A stretch of DNA of 26,816 nucleotides. It comes from Bacillota bacterium (GTDB lineage Bacteria; Bacillota; Clostridia; Christensenellales; SZUA-584). Made by a program: the position numbers and the translations under genes. The stretch covers positions 1 through 26,816 of the forward strand of contig JAEWWC010000086.1 in the NCBI GenBank assembly GCA_023396555.1, given 5' to 3'. The notes beneath the pieces were generated by a model that did not search any database, was not told the origin of the DNA, and saw only the letters and a list, made by a program, of their open reading frames with translations. Shown here piece by piece: positions 1-8,031 of this stretch. Every line of letters begins with the position of its first letter. Positions within the stretch are counted from its first letter, which is position 1.

Positions 1-1955
1 TCTGAATCGCAAGTCCATTCGATAAATTCAAGAGCCGCAGTAGGATCGGAAGAAGATGCGGGTATGGCGAGACCCCAGCTTCCCAACACGGAATGGTTAC
101 CGGGGATATTTGCATAACCGACCTTGCCGATTACGTTTGATTTGGTTGTATTATTTACATCTGCTATAAAAGAGGCGAAACCGACAAGCATTGCAGTTTT
201 ACCAAGACAAAAATCTCTAACGGTATCTTCGACTGTATAATCTAATGTCTCGGGAGGAGCATATTTAAAGGCTTCGACTAAGCTGTTTACGCCTTTTTTA
301 AATGGGGCTGATGTGACCAGTGGGTTGCCATCATCGTCAAATACCGCTGCGTTATAAGCCCAAATTCGTATAAGGAGTTCCGGCAAAAAGATAGCGTCAT
401 TGCGTGTAGAGAAAGAAGTCCCGAAATCCACCGGAGATGAGGGCGTAATTGAGCGGGTAAAGAAACTGCTTATAATATTAAACTCAAACCAAGTTCGGGG
501 GACTCGTAACTTTGTACCGTATTTTTTTTCAAAGAAATCACAAAGTTTTTCATCCTCAAATAGATCGCGGCGGTAAAGAAGAAGCTGGGGCCCGAAAAGA
601 AAAGGCGTACCATAATACCTATCATTCACCATCCCGACTTTTTCAAGAAGTCCATCTAAAAAAACGGTTTGATCTACAGCATTTGATTCTATATGATGTG
701 TTATATCCATCAGCAGCTTCTGGGACACAAGCATATCAAGCCATGGATTATCGTACATAAATATATCGAAATTGCTGATATAATCTTTGTCAAGCAGCTT
801 TGATAAAAGTGTTCCGTGTTCGCACAACGTTACTTCGACATCGACCCCTGTTTTTCGAGTAAAATCAGCATGTGTTCTAATAATGCCATGTGCGTTTGGC
901 GAGTCCAAAAATAAAGCTCGCAGTTTTCTTTCTACAGGTTTACGCATGGTAACCGGCGCCTTTGAGACTTCAAACAGATTTTTCCCTATAATCTTATCCT
1001 TAAGTATTATTTGCTGTTTTTCAAACATGAGAGGGCTGTCGATATTGCTTAAGAGAAGCTTGGCAGCCTTGGTTCCCATATAATTGGCAGGGCGCATTGT
1101 AACGATTATGTTATTGTATTTGAGAATGCTGGATAGGGTTTCTTCGCCGATAGATACCATCACCATATCATCATAGAGGGATATGCCAGCGAGAAATGCC
1201 GCCTGCTCTAGACCGTTTGTCAATAATCGTGACGTTGAAATAACCGCCTGTGGCGAGTGGTCCTGAAATAAAGATATTCCTGTCCTGAAAGCTTCTTCTT
1301 TGGTTATGCTTATGTGATATATCAAATTATTATCAATATCAATGTTACGAGCTTTAAAAAAGTCGTTATAGGCAACGGTATATTCATACTCGCAGGAAAA
1401 TTGTTCAGGTCCTGCAACAAGCGCTATTTTTTTATAACCGTGATCGAACAGTTGACATAATAGATATTGCATTGTTTCGTACTGGTTGAAGGAAACAAAA
1501 TTAGAATCCCCTGACGTCACTTTTCTGTCGATGAACAGAAGTGGGGTTCCCGATATGCGATCATAGAAATCGACATCCTTCAAACAGGACATGACGATGA
1601 GCCCATTTACATTTTTCTTGAGCATGCTGTTGACCACAACGACTTCATTTTCTGGTATGTCTTCTGTTAAAGCAAGATTAAGATAGTAACCTGCTTTTCG
1701 TATTTCCGACTCAATACCTTCTAATAAATATGCGTAATAGTGCTCCGCTGTATTTGGTAAAATGACGCCAATTTCGCGATTTCTGTTTGTACGAAGATTT
1801 CTTGCGAATTGATTGGGCTTATAGTTCAATTCCTCAATAGCGTCTCTGATTTTTTTTGCAGTTTCAGGCAGAACGCTCTTTGCACCTGTTAAATAATTAG
1901 ATACTGTTCCGACGGATATGCCAGCGAAATTTGCTACATCCTTGATTGTACTCAT
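1..1955 (-). CDS. LacI-family regulator fused to an extracellular-type solute-binding domain (3' end outside window)
   Basis: The reading frame is open without interruption from an ATG at 1955 to the window edge, about 651 residues, and I translated it codon by codon. Residues 1-55 are a LacI helix-turn-helix (STIKDVANFAGISVGTVSNY) followed by the hinge motif KPNQFARNLRTNR. Residues about 58-330 are the usual periplasmic-binding-like sensor domain of LacI/PurR proteins. From about residue 340 a second domain begins that resembles family 1 solute-binding proteins (MalE type), with segments such as YYGTPFLFGPQLLLYRRDLF, GKTAMLVGFASF and GSWGLAIPASSSDPTAALEF. Normal LacI proteins stop near 330-350 residues, so this is roughly twice the usual length. 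There is no signal peptide, so both binding domains should be cytoplasmic. An AAGGAAGG ribosome site precedes the ATG. It is divergent from the sugar ABC operon and is probably its regulator (inference). Confidence 0.92.
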   Translation of the reverse strand, partial: MSTIKDVANFAGISVGTVSNYLTGAKSVLPETAKKIRDAIEELNYKPNQFARNLRTNRNREIGVILPNTAEHYYAYLLEGIESEIRKAGYYLNLALTEDIPENEVVVVNSMLKKNVNGLIVMSCLKDVDFYDRISGTPLLFIDRKVTSGDSNFVSFNQYETMQYLLCQLFDHGYKKIALVAGPEQFSCEYEYTVAYNDFFKARNIDIDNNLIYHISITKEEAFRTGISLFQDHSPQAVISTSRLLTNGLEQAAFLAGISLYDDMVMVSIGEETLSSILKYNNIIVTMRPANYMGTKAAKLLLSNIDSPLMFEKQQIILKDKIIGKNLFEVSKAPVTMRKPVERKLRALFLDSPNAHGIIRTHADFTRKTGVDVEVTLCEHGTLLSKLLDKDYISNFDIFMYDNPWLDMLVSQKLLMDITHHIESNAVDQTVFLDGLLEKVGMVNDRYYGTPFLFGPQLLLYRRDLFEDEKLCDFFEKKYGTKLRVPRTWFEFNIISSFFTRSITPSSPVDFGTSFSTRNDAIFLPELLIRIWAYNAAVFDDDGNPLVTSAPFKKGVNSLVEAFKYAPPETLDYTVEDTVRDFCLGKTAMLVGFASFIADVNNTTKSNVIGKVGYANIPGNHSVLGSWGLAIPASSSDPTAALEFIEWTCDS

Positions 1956-2266
1956 TATTGGCCTTCCTTATTAAGATAATTGATTATAAAATAATAATGC
2001 TAAAAAAGCAACTCGCAATTTAAACGATTCAATATATATGTACGAGGATATTATATTAACAAAACTAAAACATAGATGAGAACAATATAGTGGAAATTTA
2101 TCGGCGAGTAAAACGATTCAATAGAAATTTTAATTAATACAATTGACTTTGTGAATAAATAATTATAAGATCAATTAAGTTTGATAAACATTTTTGATAC
2201 ATGCTGTCATTAACCACAAAAAATAGAACAGTCAGAATATGCTTCAATGCTGAAAGGAACTATATT
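1956..2266. promoter_or_regulatory. Divergent control region with two copies of a LacI-like operator
   Basis: This AT-rich interval lies between the LacI-fusion gene and the ABC operon. The 13-mer AAACGATTCAATA occurs twice in direct orientation at 2022-2034 and 2111-2123, 89 bp apart. Each has a central CG flanked by A/T bases in an imperfect palindrome, as expected for LacI-family operators. That the fused regulator binds them is inference. Confidence 0.65.
2143..2171 (+). promoter_or_regulatory. Sigma-A-like promoter of the sugar operon
   Basis: TTGACT at 2143-2148 is followed after 17 bases by TAAGAT at 2166-2171. It lies 20 bp downstream of the second operator copy and about 95 bp before the ABC ATPase start, so repressor bound there could interfere with polymerase. 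Confidence 0.55.
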
Positions 2267-3757
2267 GTGTCTGAAGTATTGCTTGAAATGATCGGAATTC
2301 AGAAGTACTTCCCTGGGGTGCACGCTTTGGATAATGCGTCGCTTTGTGTAAACAAGGGGGAGGTCCATGCTCTTGTGGGCGAAAACGGAGCAGGAAAATC
2401 GACACTGATGAAAATACTAACCGGAATCTATAAAAAGGATGAAGGTGTAATCAAGTTTCGTGGCCATGAGATTGAGGCCAGCGATCCAAGGCATTCTCAG
2501 GCAATGGGTATTGGCATTATTCATCAGGAATTAAATCTTATGCCGCATCTATCGGTCGCTCAGAATATTTTTATCGGTAGAGAGCCTAAAAAAGGTGTTT
2601 TTATCGATCGGGGTTCAGAGAACAAACAGGCTTGGGAAATGCTCAAGGCGCTGAATCTTGATATTGATCCTTCCATGCCTACCGGTTATCTGACCGTTGC
2701 GAAGCAGCAGATGGTAGAAATAGCTAAAGCGTTATCATATGACAGCGAGTTGCTTATTATGGATGAGCCAACAGCTGCGCTGACCGAGAGTGAGATACAG
2801 GAGTTATTTAAGGTGATACGTGACCTGCGGGAGAAGGGGCATGGCATCATCTATATTTCGCATCGTCTGGATGAGCTTGCGGAGATAAGCGACCGCATTA
2901 CGGTGATGCGCGACGGTCAATATGTAGGCACAAAGGAAACCAAGGACGTCACAAAAGAAACGATCATCAGCATGATGGTGGGACGAACGATATACGAGCA
3001 GCCCAAATCTGCTAGCACTGTCAGGGATGATGCTCCGGTTATTCTCAAGGTGGAACACCTCGTCGGCCATAATGTGAAGGATGTATCGTTCGAGCTGCGC
3101 AAGGGCGAAATACTCGGGTTTGCCGGTCTGATGGGGGCGGGACGCACAGAGACAATGCGTGCACTGTTCGGCGCCGATCCGACGATAAGCGGAGAAGTAT
3201 ACATAAAAGGGAAGCAGGTACACATCAAATCTCCCAGTGATGCCATCGCAAATGGTTTGTGCTATTTATCTGAGGACAGAAAGGCATTTGGTCTGGCGGT
3301 GGGCCTGAGCGTCAGGGACAATTGCGTTATGGCCAGCCTGAAGGAATTCATGTCCGGTCCTTTCACCAATGACAGAAAGATTGATGAGAAGGCACAGGAA
3401 TATATTAAAAAAATCGATATAAAGACCCCTTCCGCTAAACAGCTTGTTAAGAATCTTTCCGGCGGAAACCAGCAGAAGATTGTTATAGCAAAGTGGCTGG
3501 TCAGAAACAGCGATATCCTGATATTCGATGAGCCGACGCGCGGTATTGATGTGGGCGCCAAGCAGGAGATATATAAGCTGATGAATGCTCTTGCGGCAGA
3601 AGGCAAGTCGATCATCATGATCTCTTCCGAGATGCCGGAACTGCTGCGTATGAGCGACAGGCTCGTTGTGATGTGCGAGGGTGTTGTGACGGGCGAATTG
3701 GACATTGCTGAAGTGACGCAGGAAAAAATAATGGCACTAGCGACAATGAATATGTGA
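2267..3757 (+). CDS. Sugar ABC transporter ATP-binding protein (RbsA/MglA type, two ATPase domains)
   Basis: This protein powers import of a monosaccharide or polyol through the adjacent permease. It has the duplicated ATPase layout of the carbohydrate-uptake-2 family. The first domain has Walker A GENGAGKS (about residues 38-45), a relaxed signature (LTVAKQQMVEIAKAL) and Walker B LLIMDEPTAAL. The second has signature LSGGNQQKIVIAKWL and Walker B ILIFDEPTRGID. I chose the GTG at 2267 because GAAAGGA lies 8 bases upstream and the product (496 residues) then matches family length. An ATG at 2201 would add 22 residues without a ribosome site. The gene is first in an operon with permease and binding protein. 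The exact sugar cannot be read from the ATPase. Confidence 0.93.
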   Translation: MSEVLLEMIGIQKYFPGVHALDNASLCVNKGEVHALVGENGAGKSTLMKILTGIYKKDEGVIKFRGHEIEASDPRHSQAMGIGIIHQELNLMPHLSVAQNIFIGREPKKGVFIDRGSENKQAWEMLKALNLDIDPSMPTGYLTVAKQQMVEIAKALSYDSELLIMDEPTAALTESEIQELFKVIRDLREKGHGIIYISHRLDELAEISDRITVMRDGQYVGTKETKDVTKETIISMMVGRTIYEQPKSASTVRDDAPVILKVEHLVGHNVKDVSFELRKGEILGFAGLMGAGRTETMRALFGADPTISGEVYIKGKQVHIKSPSDAIANGLCYLSEDRKAFGLAVGLSVRDNCVMASLKEFMSGPFTNDRKIDEKAQEYIKKIDIKTPSAKQLVKNLSGGNQQKIVIAKWLVRNSDILIFDEPTRGIDVGAKQEIYKLMNALAAEGKSIIMISSEMPELLRMSDRLVVMCEGVVTGELDIAEVTQEKIMALATMNM

Positions 3758-3767
3758 GGTTATAACA

Positions 3768-4739
3768 ATGAATTCAAAAAGGTTCGATTTGACAAAGCTT
3801 CTGGCTCCGGCGGTGTTGGTGATTTTATATGGGTTCTTCTCATTGTTTGGAACAAACTTCTTCTCGGCTGATTATATAGTCAATATTCTGGACGGCTCGT
3901 ATTATATCGGATTCATGGCAATCGGCGTTACGTTTGTTATTATAACCGGCGGCATCGACCTGTCGCTGGGCACAACGATGATGTGCGCGGCGCTGCTCGG
4001 CGGTGCGGCTTACAACACGCTTCATTGGCCGATGGGCTGGTGCCTTCTGCTGGTGGTATTCACTGCCACCGTGATGGGCCTGATAAACGGTATTATGGTG
4101 GCCTATTTCAAACTGCCTCCGTTCATCGCCACCTTGGGCATGATGATGATGGGTATGGGTTTCGGTGCCATCGTGACGAAGGTCCAGACGATGCGGTATC
4201 CCACTTTCGGTACACCGGAGGGCTGGTTCAAGAACGTTTTTTATAAGACTTCAGGCGGGTTTCCGCTGGGAATACTGTGGCTGGCCGCGTTCTTTATCAT
4301 CGCTTTCCTGCTGCTGAACAAAACACGTTTTGGCCGCTATACGTTTGCGATAGGCTCCAACCGTGAGGCGGCGCGCCTCTCCGGCATCAAGATTCGCCCC
4401 TGGCTGGCGGCTGTGTATACGTTCTGCGGATTTTGCAGCGGCTTGGCCGGTGTGATGTATGCCGCAGTGTACACCTCCATTATCCCGTCCACGGGCAACG
4501 GGCAAGAACTGCTGGGCATTGCGGGCGTTGTTATCGGCGGTACCAGCATGAGCGGCGGCACGGGCACGCTGGTCGGTACCATTATCGGCGTATTCATCAT
4601 GAGCGTTTTGAAGCAGGGGTTGATGTCTATGGGTCTTCAGAGCCACTGGCAGACATTCTTCACCGGCGTTGTCGTTATCGCTGCGGTGCTGCTTGACCAG
4701 TATCGTATCAGCAGAGGCGACCAAGTCAGGAAGGCATAA
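3768..4739 (+). CDS. Sugar ABC transporter permease (RbsC/YtfT type)
   Basis: This is a 323-residue, highly hydrophobic membrane protein with about eight to ten predicted segments, typical of carbohydrate-uptake-2 permeases. It carries the family hallmark GGIDLSLG (about residues 61-68) and the coupling loop TFAIGSNREAARLSGI that contacts the ATPase. The C-terminal half has the glycine-rich GVVIGGTSMSGGTGTLVGT segment. The start ATG is 10 bases after the ATPase stop, and GAGG overlapping that stop serves as the ribosome site, so the two are translationally coupled. Only one permease gene is present, so it probably forms a homodimer. Confidence 0.93.
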   Translation: MNSKRFDLTKLLAPAVLVILYGFFSLFGTNFFSADYIVNILDGSYYIGFMAIGVTFVIITGGIDLSLGTTMMCAALLGGAAYNTLHWPMGWCLLLVVFTATVMGLINGIMVAYFKLPPFIATLGMMMMGMGFGAIVTKVQTMRYPTFGTPEGWFKNVFYKTSGGFPLGILWLAAFFIIAFLLLNKTRFGRYTFAIGSNREAARLSGIKIRPWLAAVYTFCGFCSGLAGVMYAAVYTSIIPSTGNGQELLGIAGVVIGGTSMSGGTGTLVGTIIGVFIMSVLKQGLMSMGLQSHWQTFFTGVVVIAAVLLDQYRISRGDQVRKA

Positions 4740-4752
4740 CAGAAGAAATCCT

Positions 4753-4765
4753 CGGGAGTTTCCCG
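4753..4765 (+). other. Short hairpin before the binding-protein gene
   Basis: CGGGA-GTT-TCCCG forms a 5-bp stem with a 3-base loop in the 55-base gap between permease and binding-protein genes. A GAGGAGG ribosome site (4778-4784) follows. The strong site and hairpin could favour higher expression of the binding protein. Confidence 0.3.
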
Positions 4766-4794
4766 TTGGAAAATAAAGAGGAGGAAATCAAAAC

Positions 4795-5949
4795 ATGAAA
4801 AAAGCATTATTGATGTTGCTGGCATTGGCAATGGTATGGGCCTTGGCCGCTTGCGGCGCTCCCCAGACGCCCCCCGCTGAAACCAGCAGCGCTCCGGCCG
4901 ATACCGAAGAAGTAGCTGCGACTGAGGCTCCGGCAACAGAAGCTCCGGCCGAAGGCAAGCCGTATATCGCTGTTATTTCTAAAGGCTTTCAGCACAAGTT
5001 CTGGCAGACAGTTCTGTCCGGTGCACAGGCGGCTGCTGATAAGTATGGCGTTGACATGACGTTCGATGGCCCGCCGTCCGAATCTGACATCAGCGTTCAG
5101 GTTGATATGGTGAATGCAGCTATGGCGAAGAACCCGGCGGCTTTGTGCCTCGCGGCTCTTGACACCGAGTCCCTCAACGAGCAGTTGAACGCTTGCTTGG
5201 AGAAGGGTATTCCGGTAATCGGTTTTGACTCTGGTGTTCCGAATGCTCCCGAAGGTTCCATCGTCTCCACGGCTTCTACAGACAACACTGCTGCAGGCGC
5301 TCTGGCTGCTGAGCAGATGTACGAGAAGGTGAAAGATGCTGTTGCGGCGGCTACGAAGGATGCGCCCGTTGTAATCAGCGTTATCAGCCAGGATGCGACC
5401 TCCGCTTCCATCACGGGCCGTACGGACGGCTTTGTGGCGAAGATGTTTGAACTGTGTGATGCGGCTCAGTCCGGCCTTGTGGCTGTGACCGGCCATGACA
5501 AATGGAACAAAGCTTCCTCCTCCGGCGATGTTGCGGTTGAAATCCTTGTCTCCATCGCGGCTTCCACGAGCGTAACGGATTGCCAGACGGCTGCTCAGGC
5601 TGTTCTTCAGAGAGGACCCGTAGGCGTGTTCTGCACCAACTCCGGTTCCGTTGACGGCATGCTGGCTGCGACGACAGACGGTTCTGACCTTGATCGTGCA
5701 AGCGGCAAGTACAAGGATCTGATCGCGGTTGGCTTTGACTCGGGCGCGACGCTGCTGAACGCCATCAAGAACAAGTGGTTTGACGGCGCTGTGACGCAGG
5801 ATCCGTACATGATCGGATACTACGCAATTGAACTGGCTGTTAAGACCCTGAATGGCGAAACTGTGGATCCCATCGTTGACACCGGCTGCAAGTATTATAC
5901 GGCTGATAACATGGAAGACCCGGATATTGCGGCTCTGCTTTACGAATAA
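4795..5949 (+). CDS. Sugar ABC transporter substrate-binding lipoprotein (RbsB-like)
   Basis: This extracytoplasmic lipoprotein captures the substrate for the ATPase/permease pair. It begins with a lipoprotein signal (positively charged MKK, hydrophobic stretch, lipobox LAAC with Cys20), then an Ala/Pro/Glu-rich linker to about residue 57. The type I periplasmic-binding fold starts at KPYIAVISKGFQHKFWQ. Family features include the two-lobe arrangement with VIGFDSGVP near mid-protein and AVGFDSGATLLNAI near the C-terminus. Length (384 residues) fits the family plus the linker. It is the third gene of the operon and is followed by a strong stem-loop. Specificity is unknown; the operon context suggests an aldohexose or hexitol. 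Confidence 0.93.
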   Translation: MKKALLMLLALAMVWALAACGAPQTPPAETSSAPADTEEVAATEAPATEAPAEGKPYIAVISKGFQHKFWQTVLSGAQAAADKYGVDMTFDGPPSESDISVQVDMVNAAMAKNPAALCLAALDTESLNEQLNACLEKGIPVIGFDSGVPNAPEGSIVSTASTDNTAAGALAAEQMYEKVKDAVAAATKDAPVVISVISQDATSASITGRTDGFVAKMFELCDAAQSGLVAVTGHDKWNKASSSGDVAVEILVSIAASTSVTDCQTAAQAVLQRGPVGVFCTNSGSVDGMLAATTDGSDLDRASGKYKDLIAVGFDSGATLLNAIKNKWFDGAVTQDPYMIGYYAIELAVKTLNGETVDPIVDTGCKYYTADNMEDPDIAALLYE

Positions 5950-5971
5950 ACCGGCAATAGATAATTGAAAA

Positions 5972-6000
5972 TGAGGGCAGCCCCATAAAGGCTGCCCTCA
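5972..6000 (+). other. Intra-operon stem-loop after the binding-protein gene
   Basis: An 11-bp perfect stem (TGAGGGCAGCC at 5972-5982 with its complement at 5990-6000) has a 7-base loop. On the + strand an A-rich tract follows it, not T residues, so it is a poor intrinsic terminator. It is better explained as an mRNA-stabilising or processing element that keeps binding-protein transcript abundant relative to the enzyme genes. Confidence 0.6.
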
Positions 6001-6059
6001 AAAAAGAAAAACCGCTTTTTAATCCATTATTGGAAAAAAAGAAGATGGGGTGATTTATC

Positions 6060-6506
6060 ATGCTACTTGGAGTACCAAAATTACTATCACCGGAGATCAT
6101 CTCAACACTTTGCGAAATGGGGCACAGCGATGTCATCGTCATTGGTGACGCCAATTTTCCGGGTAAACGCTTTGCGGAAGAAGGCGGATGCAAATTTCTG
6201 CGCGCAGATGGTATATCGGGGACGGAGCTGCTGGATGCCATACTCTCTGTCATTCCGTGTGATACATACTCCGAGCATCCGGTTAAGCTGATGCAAACAA
6301 TGGATTGCGACCGGCATCTTAAAATACCCATATGGGACGAATACAAAAAGATAGTTGCGGAACATGATGACCGGGGAGAAGCAGCCATCGGGTTTTTTGA
6401 CAGGTTTGACTTTTACGATAAGGCAAAGAAAGCGTATTGCATCATACAATCCGGCGAGGAAGCGATTTACGCAAACGTCATGATTCAAAAGGGAGTCATC
6501 AAGTAA
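6060..6506 (+). CDS. RbsD/FucU-family sugar mutarotase (FucU-like)
   Basis: The family interconverts anomers of free sugars: FucU acts on L-fucose and related aldoses, RbsD on ribose. The 148-residue length is normal. The N-terminus MLLGVPKLLSPEIISTLCEM, the MGHSD motif carrying the catalytic His, the DANFP motif and the C-terminal RFDFYDKAKKAYCIIQSGE followed by NVMIQKGVIK match FucU more closely than RbsD from memory. The ribosome site is GGGG about 8 bases upstream. It is the first enzyme gene after the transporter, which implies that the imported substrate is a free aldose at some stage. Confidence 0.85.
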   Translation: MLLGVPKLLSPEIISTLCEMGHSDVIVIGDANFPGKRFAEEGGCKFLRADGISGTELLDAILSVIPCDTYSEHPVKLMQTMDCDRHLKIPIWDEYKKIVAEHDDRGEAAIGFFDRFDFYDKAKKAYCIIQSGEEAIYANVMIQKGVIK

Positions 6507-6507
6507 C

Positions 6508-8019
6508 ATGGTAAAGGATTTGCTGCTCGGCATAGATATTGGCACAAGCGGATGCAAGATAGCGTTGTTTTCGCCGGACGGTTCAGTAATGTGTACCGTT
6601 GTTGAGGACTATCCGGTATATTATCCGGCGCCGGGTTTTGTGGAACAGGAACCGGACGACTGGTGGAACGCCGTATGCCGTGGGACCAAACGAATGATGT
6701 TGGAGCACTGCATCGATGCTGCTGAGATTGTTGGCATTGGTGTAGATGGACAAGGATGGGCTGCCGTGGCGGTGGATCGAGACGGGAGCGTGCTCACTCG
6801 GAACCCGATTTGGCTGGATACCCGGTCCGAAGCGATCTGCAAAGAGCTGAATGAAACAGTGGGCGAAGACCGGATATTTGAGGTGTCCGGCAACCCGTTG
6901 AAAGCGCAATATACGACTGGAAAAATTATCTGGTATCAGCGCACCATGCCGGAGGTTTACCGACAAATTGACAAGGTTCTGCAGTCCAACAGCTTTATCG
7001 TCTACCGCATGACAGGCATGATGAGTCAGGACATGTCTCAAGGTTATGGGATCCATTGCTTTGACATGAAAAAAGGCTGTTGGAACGATGATATGGGCAG
7101 GACGCTGGGGATCAGCCGTCATATACTGCCCGATATCGTAAAATGCCATGAAGTGGTGGGTACGGTTACGCCGTACGCTGCGGAGAGTATGGGGCTTATT
7201 GCCGGGATACCCGTTGTAGCGGGCGGATTAGACGCGGCCTGCGGTACACTGGGCGCCGGTGTTGTTATGCCTGGTCAGACGCAAGAACAGGGCGGTCAGG
7301 CTGGCGGCATGAGCATATGCATGGAGAATTACTGCGCTGACCCCAGGCTTATTCTGGGCTATCACGTGGTGCCGGACAGATGGCTGCTGCAGGGGGGGAC
7401 AACGGGCGGCGGTGGCGTTTTGCGCTGGTTTCATGAGCAGTTTGGATTTGAAGAGAAACAGAAGGCGCAAGAGACAGGGGAGTCCTCGTTTTCCCTTCTT
7501 GCCAACCTTGCACAAACGGCCCCGGCTGGTTGTGAGGGGCTGACCTTCCTGCCATATATGGCTGGTGAACGGTCGCCAATATGGGATGAAAAAGCCAAGG
7601 GCGTTTTCTATGGCTTGGATTACTCAAAGACAAAAGCCCATATGGTACGGGCGGCAATGGAAGGCGCTGTATACGCATTGCGCCACAATATTGAGGTAGC
7701 GGCGGGCGCAGGCGCTACGGTGGGCACGATGCGCGCGATGGGAGGTGCGGCCAACTCGTATTTCTGGACGCAAATGAAAGCGGATATTACAGGCAAACCC
7801 ATTGAAGTACCCACGTCCGATGTGGCTACAACGCTCGGTGCGGCATTGTTAGCTGGTGTCGGACTGGGCATATACGGCAGTTTTGAGGATGCTGTTGCTC
7901 AGACGGTGAAGGTCAAAAGAAAGCATGAGCCGTCCGGCCTGCATAAAGAGGGATATGATCGCGGTTACGGGACATATTTGGAGCTTTACACCGCGTTAAA
8001 AAGTTTAATGCATAAGTAA
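6508..8019 (+). CDS. FGGY-family carbohydrate kinase (xylulokinase-like)
   Basis: This ATP-dependent sugar or polyol kinase has 503 residues, typical for the family. The N-terminal phosphate-binding motif LLLGIDIGTSGCKIALF (residues 5-21) is intact, Asp80 sits in the substrate-binding GVDGQGW segment, and the probable catalytic base is Asp242 in GGLDAACGTLGAG. The C-terminal ATP-domain motif is MGGAANSYFW. FGGY kinases phosphorylate ketoses or alditols such as xylulose, ribulose, glycerol and erythritol. Here the neighbouring galactitol-1-phosphate dehydrogenase-like gene makes a hexitol or ketohexose a likely substrate (inference). It starts one base after the mutarotase stop and is tightly coupled. 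Confidence 0.9.
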   Translation: MVKDLLLGIDIGTSGCKIALFSPDGSVMCTVVEDYPVYYPAPGFVEQEPDDWWNAVCRGTKRMMLEHCIDAAEIVGIGVDGQGWAAVAVDRDGSVLTRNPIWLDTRSEAICKELNETVGEDRIFEVSGNPLKAQYTTGKIIWYQRTMPEVYRQIDKVLQSNSFIVYRMTGMMSQDMSQGYGIHCFDMKKGCWNDDMGRTLGISRHILPDIVKCHEVVGTVTPYAAESMGLIAGIPVVAGGLDAACGTLGAGVVMPGQTQEQGGQAGGMSICMENYCADPRLILGYHVVPDRWLLQGGTTGGGGVLRWFHEQFGFEEKQKAQETGESSFSLLANLAQTAPAGCEGLTFLPYMAGERSPIWDEKAKGVFYGLDYSKTKAHMVRAAMEGAVYALRHNIEVAAGAGATVGTMRAMGGAANSYFWTQMKADITGKPIEVPTSDVATTLGAALLAGVGLGIYGSFEDAVAQTVKVKRKHEPSGLHKEGYDRGYGTYLELYTALKSLMHK

Positions 8020-8031
8020 AGGAAAAAAAGG

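Noticed and set aside
512..1083. Forward-strand open frames of 82 and 98 codons
   Set aside because: They lie inside the uninterrupted reverse-strand LacI-fusion gene, lack ribosome sites and have no recognisable protein features.
2201..2266. 22-residue N-terminal extension of the ABC ATPase from ATG 2201
   Set aside because: No ribosome site precedes it and the sequence does not match family N-termini; GTG 2267 has a good site.
4251..5496. Long reverse-strand frames opposite the permease and binding-protein genes
   Set aside because: They are shadows of strongly conserved forward genes and encode low-complexity Arg/His/Ala-rich sequence.
5999..6016. AAAAACCGCTTTTT as an intrinsic terminator before the mutarotase gene
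   Set aside because: The possible stem is only A/T pairs with a 4-base GC loop, too weak to terminate.
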